From positions 1-64,000 of the forward strand of contig CASDSD010000025.1 of NCBI GenBank assembly GCA_949283205.1: a DNA stretch of 64,000 nucleotides. The letters run 5' to 3'. Below are positions 59,114-64,000 of the stretch, piece by piece. Position 1 is the stretch's first letter. Each line of letters opens with the position of its first letter. The notes under the pieces are model-generated. The model did not search any database. It saw only the letters and a program-made list of their open reading frames with translations, and was not told the origin of the DNA. Position numbers and translations under genes: made by a program. Origin of the DNA: an uncultured Alistipes sp. GTDB lineage: Bacteria > Bacteroidota > Bacteroidia > Bacteroidales > Rikenellaceae.

Positions 59114-60502
59114 ATGCGAATATCACGAGAGAAAATCGAACAGTGCGCGGTCGAGGCGGGCCGTCGTACGATACATTTAGGAGGAGCGGCGGGTCGTAGG
59201 ATCCGTCGTTTTTCCCGGCGCACGTGGATAACGATCGGCGTGGCGGCGGTTGCCGTTGTCGGCGGACTCTATTGGTTGTTGAAGCCCGCGCCGCCCCAGC
59301 CCGTATATCCCATCGTCGAGGTTGAACCCGTCGAGACTTCCGACATGGAGATTTACGGCGACTATGTTGGCCGCATACGCGCCCAGCAGTTCGTCGAGAT
59401 CCGTGCCCGTGTCGAGGGCTTCCTCGAGAAGATGCTCTTCGAGGAGGGTACCTACGTCAAGAAGAACCAGCCGCTGTTCATCATCGACCCCAAACTCTAT
59501 CGCGCCCGCGTGAACAAGGCGCGCGCCCAGCTCAACAAGGACAAGGCCCTGGCGCTGAAGGCCGAGCGCGATCTGAACCGTATCCGCCCGCTCTATGAGA
59601 ACAAGGCGGCGAGCCAGCTCGACCTGGACAATGCCATAGCCGCCTCGGAGAGCGCCACGGCGGATGTCGCCATGAGCGAGGCCGACCTTACGCAGGCCGA
59701 GACGGCGCTGGGATACACCACGGTAAGCTCTCCCATATCGGGATACGTGTCGGAACGCAATGTCGATATCGGAACCCTTGTGAGTCCCAACGGACAGTCG
59801 CTGCTGGCGACGGTTGTCAAGAGCGACACGGTGCTCATAGACTTCAGCATGACCGAGATCGACTACCTGCGCAGCAAGGCGCGCAACGTCAACTTCGGAC
59901 AGCGCGACACCTCGCGCAAGTGGAACCCCTATGTGACGGTGCGTCTGGCCGACAATACCGAATACCCGATGCGCGGTTCGGTGGATTTCGCCGACCCGCA
60001 GGTCGATCCCAATACGGGAACCTTCTCGGTGCGTGCCGAGATGCCCAACCCCGACCATGTCCTGCTGCCCGGACAGTTCGCCAAGGTGCGCGTGCTGCTC
60101 GACGTGCGTGAGAATGCCACGGTGGTGCCCACGAAGGCGATCATAATCGAGAAGGGCGGCGCATATGTCTTCGTGATACGCCCCGACAGCACGGCCGAGC
60201 GGCGTATGATCGAACTCGGCCCCGAGGTCAACAACAAGACCATCGTCGAGCGAGGTCTGGTTCCGGGCGAGTATATCGTGACGGAGGGTTATCACAAGCT
60301 CTCGCACGGTGACCGCGCCCTGCCTCTGCTGAACCGGGCCGAGAATATCTCTTCGGAGATGTCGGCCGCTGGCGAAGACTCCGTGACGGCGCCCGCGGCG
60401 ACGGAGGATCAGTCGGCACAGAGGTCATCGGCGGCAGATACCACGGCGGCGAAACCCGCGGCGGCAGGGCCCGAGCCGGAGAATGAAGGCACCAAGCAAT
60501 AA
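59114..60502 (+). CDS. RND efflux periplasmic adaptor (MFP, AcrA-like)
   Basis: A 462-residue membrane fusion protein. After a basic cytoplasmic start of about 35 residues a TM helix (ITIGVAAVAVVGGLYWLL) anchors it, rather than a lipobox. The lipoyl/hairpin/lipoyl parts follow: YVGRIRAQQFVEIRARVEGF, the coiled-coil segment about 120-190, and TTVSSPISGYVSERNVDIGT. The tail is Ala/Glu/Thr-rich and probably disordered. It bridges the inner-membrane pump and the outer-membrane channel encoded next; the gap to the pump gene is 12 bp. Confidence 0.93.
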   Translation: MRISREKIEQCAVEAGRRTIHLGGAAGRRIRRFSRRTWITIGVAAVAVVGGLYWLLKPAPPQPVYPIVEVEPVETSDMEIYGDYVGRIRAQQFVEIRARVEGFLEKMLFEEGTYVKKNQPLFIIDPKLYRARVNKARAQLNKDKALALKAERDLNRIRPLYENKAASQLDLDNAIAASESATADVAMSEADLTQAETALGYTTVSSPISGYVSERNVDIGTLVSPNGQSLLATVVKSDTVLIDFSMTEIDYLRSKARNVNFGQRDTSRKWNPYVTVRLADNTEYPMRGSVDFADPQVDPNTGTFSVRAEMPNPDHVLLPGQFAKVRVLLDVRENATVVPTKAIIIEKGGAYVFVIRPDSTAERRMIELGPEVNNKTIVERGLVPGEYIVTEGYHKLSHGDRALPLLNRAENISSEMSAAGEDSVTAPAATEDQSAQRSSAADTTAAKPAAAGPEPENEGTKQ

Positions 60503-60514
60503 AACCGACAAGGC

Positions 60515-63500
60515 ATGAAATCCGATTTCTTTATAGATCGCCCGATATTTTCCACCGTCATCTCGATCGTGATCGTGATCGTGGGTACGCTGGGTCTGTT
60601 GCTGTTGCCGGTTGACCAGTATCCGCAGATCATACCTCCCGTGGTGAAGGTGTCGGCATCATACCCCGGAGCGAGCGCCCAGACGGTGACGCAGGCCGTG
60701 GCCACGCCCATCGAACAGGAGCTGAACGGCGTGCCGGGAATGTTGTACATGGAGTCTACGAGCAGCAACTCGGGCGGCTTCTCGCTTACGGTCACCTTCG
60801 ACATCTCGACCGATGCGGACCTTGCCGCCGTCGAGATCCAGAACCGTGTCAAGCAGGCCGAGTCGCGCCTTCCGGCCGAGGTGGTGCAGAACGGCATCTC
60901 GGTGGAGAAGCAGTCGTCGAGCCGCCTGATGACGGTGACGCTGCTGTCGAACGACCCGAAGTTCGACGAGATATACCTCAGCAACTACGCCACGCTGAAC
61001 GTCCTCGACATGTTGCGGCGCGTGCCGGGCGTGGGCAGCGTCTCGAATGTCGGCAGCCGCTACTACGCCATGCAGATCTGGGTGCAGCCCGACCGTCTGG
61101 CCAGCTTCGGCCTCACGGTGAAGGACCTGCAGAACGTCCTCAAGGACCAGAACCGCGAGTCTGCGGCCGGCGTGCTGGGCCAGCAGCCCATGAACGATCT
61201 CGACGTGACGATCCCGATCATCGCGCAGGGACGTCTGTCGTCGGTGGCCGAGTTCGAGGAGATTGTCGTCAGGGCCAATCCCGACGGTTCTCTCATACGT
61301 CTGCGCGATGTGGCGCACATCTCTCTCGAGGCGGCCTCGTACAACACCGAGAGCGGTATCAACGGCGGTAATGCCGCCGTGCTGAATATCAACATGCTTC
61401 CCGGGGCCAACGCCATCGAAGTGGCACGCTCGGTGCGCGAGACGATGCAGGAGATCAGCCGCAGTTTCCCGGATGGAATCTCGTACGAGATACCCTTCGA
61501 CATGACATCGTACATTTCGCAGTCGATCGAGGAGGTATACCATACGTTGTTCGAGGCGCTGCTGCTGGTGATTCTGGTGGTGTTCCTCTCGCTGCAGAGC
61601 TGGCGCGCCACGCTTATCCCCGTCATAGCGGTTCCCATATCTCTCATAGGCACCTTCGGCGTGATGCTCGCCTTCGGCTTCTCGCTCAACATGATGACGC
61701 TGCTGGGTCTGATCCTGGCCATCGGTATCGTCGTGGACGATGCCATCGTCGTGGTCGAGAACGTCGAACGTATCATGAACGAGGAGCATTTGCCGCCCTA
61801 CGAGGCTACGAAGAAGGCCATGGGCGGCCTGGGCAGCGCCATCATCGCCACGTCGCTGGTGCTCTGCGCCGTGTTCGTCCCCGTCAGTTTCCTTTCGGGT
61901 ATCACGGGGCAGCTCTACAGGCAGTTCACCATTACCATCGCCGTGTCGGTGCTGATATCGACATTCGTGGCGCTGACGCTCAGCCCCGCACTCTGTGCCA
62001 TCATCCTGCGGCCCGATTCGGGCAAACCCAAGAACCGCGTCTTTACGCGCATAAACAAATGGCTCGCCGACGGAAACCGCTTCTACGAGCGTATGATCCG
62101 CCGCGGACTGTTGCACTGGCGCCGCATGCTGGCCGCCTTCGGCATGGCGCTCATAGCCCTGTGGCTGCTCAACAAGGTGGCGCCGCAGAGCTTCCTGCCG
62201 CAGGAGGATCAGGGTTACTTTACGGTGGAGCTGGAGCTGCCCGAGGGCGCTACGCTGGAGCGTACGCGCGAGGTCACGGACCGTGCGATGAAGTACCTCA
62301 TGTCGTGCGAGGACATAGAGTATGTGCTCAATGTTACGGGTTCGAGTCCCCGTGTGGGCACGAACCAGTCGCGCAGCCAGCTGACGGTGATGCTCAAGCC
62401 GTGGGAGGAGCGCCGCGATATCCGCGACGTGATGGAGGATGTGCGCAAGGAGCTGGAGCAGTATCCCGAGAGCAAGGTCTTCCTCAGCACGCCTCCCGTG
62501 ATCCCGGGACTGGGTACCTCGGGCGGATTCGAGATGGTTCTCGAGGCACGTGGCGACGCCACCTACAACGACCTGCAGCGCGCGGCCGATACGCTCATGC
62601 ACTATGCGTCGCTGCGGCCCGAGCTGACACGCCTCTCGTCGTCGCTGCAGAACGACATCCCGCAGCTCTATTTCGACGTGGACCGCGACAAGGCGCAGAT
62701 GATGGGCGTGCCCATGTCGGACATCTTCTCCACGGTGAAGACCTTCACCGGCTCGGTCTATGTCAACGACTTCAACATGTTCAACCGTATCTACCGCGTC
62801 TATATCCAGGCCGATGCCTCGTACCGTGCGCACCAGTCGAATCTGGGACTCTTCTTCGTGCGCAGCAAGGACGGGGCGATGGTCCCCATCACGGCGCTCG
62901 GCACCACATCCTATACCACGGGTCCGGGTACCATACGCCGTTTCAACATGTTCAACTCGGCGACCATCTCGGGTGAGGCGGCGCAGGGTTACAGCTCGGG
63001 CCAGGCGATGGACATTCTCGAGCATATCGCACGCACGAAGCTGCCGCAGAATATCGGCGTGGAGTGGAGCGGCCTGTCGTATCAGGAGAAGCATGTCGGC
63101 GGGCAGACGGGGGCGGTGCTGGCCCTGGCCTTCCTCTTCGTCTTCCTCTTCCTTGCGGCGCAGTATGAGAGCTGGTCGATCCCCATTGCTGTATTGCTGT
63201 CGCTGCCCATTGCCGGTATCGGCGCATATGTCGGCAACTGGGCCTGCGGGCTGGAGAACAACGTCTATTTCCAGATCGGTCTGGTGATGCTTGTGGGCCT
63301 TGTGGCCAAGAACGCCATCCTTATCGTCGAGTTCGCAAAGGAGGAGGTCGAGAAGGGCCGCGATGTGGTCGAGGCGGTTGTGATGGCGGCGAGACTGCGT
63401 TTCCGTCCCATCGTGATGACGTCGCTGGCCTTCATCCTGGGTATCCTGCCGCTGGTCTTCGCCAGCGGTCCCGGCTCGGCAAGCCGTCAGAGCATCGGTA

Positions 63501-63610
63501 CGGGAGTCTTCTTCGGCATGCTGGTGGCAATTACGGTGGGCATAGTATTCGTGCCGCTCTTCTTCGTGTGGGTATACAAGTTGAAAACAAAAAAACTCAA
63601 GAACAGATGA
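60515..63610 (+). CDS. HAE1-family RND efflux pump (AcrB-like)
   Basis: A 1031-residue inner-membrane proton antiporter, full length for the family, with 12 TM helices in two halves. The proton-relay aspartates are in GIVVDDAIVVVENVER of TM4. The opening FFIDRPIFSTVISIVIVIVG and the PxxPxI-type segment after TM1 are typical of hydrophobe/amphiphile exporters. It is coupled by ATGA to the channel gene. Substrates may include bile salts, detergents or antibiotics (inference). Confidence 0.96.
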   Translation: MKSDFFIDRPIFSTVISIVIVIVGTLGLLLLPVDQYPQIIPPVVKVSASYPGASAQTVTQAVATPIEQELNGVPGMLYMESTSSNSGGFSLTVTFDISTDADLAAVEIQNRVKQAESRLPAEVVQNGISVEKQSSSRLMTVTLLSNDPKFDEIYLSNYATLNVLDMLRRVPGVGSVSNVGSRYYAMQIWVQPDRLASFGLTVKDLQNVLKDQNRESAAGVLGQQPMNDLDVTIPIIAQGRLSSVAEFEEIVVRANPDGSLIRLRDVAHISLEAASYNTESGINGGNAAVLNINMLPGANAIEVARSVRETMQEISRSFPDGISYEIPFDMTSYISQSIEEVYHTLFEALLLVILVVFLSLQSWRATLIPVIAVPISLIGTFGVMLAFGFSLNMMTLLGLILAIGIVVDDAIVVVENVERIMNEEHLPPYEATKKAMGGLGSAIIATSLVLCAVFVPVSFLSGITGQLYRQFTITIAVSVLISTFVALTLSPALCAIILRPDSGKPKNRVFTRINKWLADGNRFYERMIRRGLLHWRRMLAAFGMALIALWLLNKVAPQSFLPQEDQGYFTVELELPEGATLERTREVTDRAMKYLMSCEDIEYVLNVTGSSPRVGTNQSRSQLTVMLKPWEERRDIRDVMEDVRKELEQYPESKVFLSTPPVIPGLGTSGGFEMVLEARGDATYNDLQRAADTLMHYASLRPELTRLSSSLQNDIPQLYFDVDRDKAQMMGVPMSDIFSTVKTFTGSVYVNDFNMFNRIYRVYIQADASYRAHQSNLGLFFVRSKDGAMVPITALGTTSYTTGPGTIRRFNMFNSATISGEAAQGYSSGQAMDILEHIARTKLPQNIGVEWSGLSYQEKHVGGQTGAVLALAFLFVFLFLAAQYESWSIPIAVLLSLPIAGIGAYVGNWACGLENNVYFQIGLVMLVGLVAKNAILIVEFAKEEVEKGRDVVEAVVMAARLRFRPIVMTSLAFILGILPLVFASGPGSASRQSIGTGVFFGMLVAITVGIVFVPLFFVWVYKLKTKKLKNR

Positions 63611-64000
63611 AACGTGCGACGTTGATCATGGCGGCTGTGGCCGTTGCGGTGCTGTCGGGCGGCTGCTCGATACAGAAACGGTGTCAGGCTCCCGACCTGA
63701 GCCTCCCCGAGACGATTGTCGAGGGTGCCGCCGATTCCATGACCATGGCCGACCTGGACTGGTGGGAGGTGTATGCCGATTCGACGCTCTGCAACCTTAT
63801 CCGCCGCACGCTCGACCGTAACAAGGATATGCTTACGGCGGAGGCCAACGTCCGCCGCATGGCCGAACTGTATCGCATAGACAAGGCGGCACGGCTGCCG
63901 TCGGTAAGCGGCCTGGTATTCGCCGACCGTGAGACGAACGACTACTACGGCGAGACGAGCTCGGTCGATCCCGAGTTGAGCATAAAGGCTACGGTGAGCT
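63607..64000 (+). CDS. outer-membrane efflux channel (OprM/TolC-like), partial
   Basis: Only the first 131 codons are in the window. A lipobox (VLSGGC) is followed by PDLSLPETIVEGA, LDWWEVYADSTLCNLIRRTL and the helix NKDMLTAEANVRRMAELY, as at the N-terminus of NodT/OprM-type channels. It overlaps the pump gene by 4 bp (ATGA). It completes the tripartite efflux system. Confidence 0.88.
   Translation, partial: MKRATLIMAAVAVAVLSGGCSIQKRCQAPDLSLPETIVEGAADSMTMADLDWWEVYADSTLCNLIRRTLDRNKDMLTAEANVRRMAELYRIDKAARLPSVSGLVFADRETNDYYGETSSVDPELSIKATVS

Overview
The window looks like chromosomal DNA of a high-GC member of the Bacteroidales, most likely Alistipes or a close relative in the Rikenellaceae (inference). 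The evidence is the repeated Bacteroidetes-type -7 promoter box TAnnTTTG upstream of genes, near absence of Shine-Dalgarno sites, type B ribosomal protein L31, an N-succinylornithine-type carbamoyltransferase, NigD-like and DUF3667 proteins, an S-type sulfatase, and an ECF sigma factor paired with a membrane-anchored beta-barrel protein. I see no insertion sequence, prophage, integron or CRISPR array.

Layout. 0.2-6 kb (minus strand): two secreted metallophosphoesterases, a small membrane protein, a C-terminal processing protease and a DUF3078-like outer-membrane protein. 6.1-7 kb: endonuclease IV. 7-11.6 kb (minus): a CPBP membrane protease, then the operon cvpA-rsgA-trmH-like-aminotransferase. 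11.7-18.3 kb: a GH2-like protein, prmA and a WbqC-like gene facing xerD, then a lipoprotein sulfatase and a small lipoprotein. 18.8-24.2 kb: CstA, then the hexuronate Entner-Doudoroff cassette kdgK-eda-exuT. 24.2-27.2 kb (minus): NigD-like lipoprotein, ECF sigma factor, and a protein joining an anti-sigma-like N-terminus to an outer-membrane barrel. 27.5-34.5 kb: CotH-kinase lipoprotein, GH33 sialidase, lipocalin-like lipoprotein, SIMPL protein, a CAT-anticodon tRNA, rpmE2, a DUF3667 protein and a small barrel protein.

34.8-48 kb is the core expression supercluster, all on the plus strand: tRNA-Thr, tRNA-Tyr, tRNA-Gly, tuf, tRNA-Trp, secE, nusG, rplK, rplA, rplJ, rplL, rpoB, rpoC. It starts at a full TTTG-N19-TAnnTTTG promoter and ends at a strong terminator behind rpoC. 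The tuf leader can fold into two mutually exclusive hairpins, and the rplL-rpoB gap holds a chain of hairpins headed by a terminator-like stem; both look regulatory.

48-56 kb: an EamA transporter, tRNA-Arg with a structured trailer, the succinylornithine carbamoyltransferase, a BNR/sialidase-fold protein, an ICMT-like methyltransferase, tRNA-Ser, an HU protein, a nitroreductase and glutamate dehydrogenase. 56-64 kb: a secreted protein with two TonB-plug-like modules, a histidine kinase/response regulator pair, and an RND efflux operon (adaptor, HAE1 pump, outer-membrane channel) that runs off the window.

The accessory functions (sialidase, sulfatase, GH2, hexuronate breakdown) fit a gut bacterium feeding on host glycans, but no SusC/SusD pair is present. 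Several intergenic spaces carry degenerate tandem repeats, including a polypurine block of roughly 320 bp.
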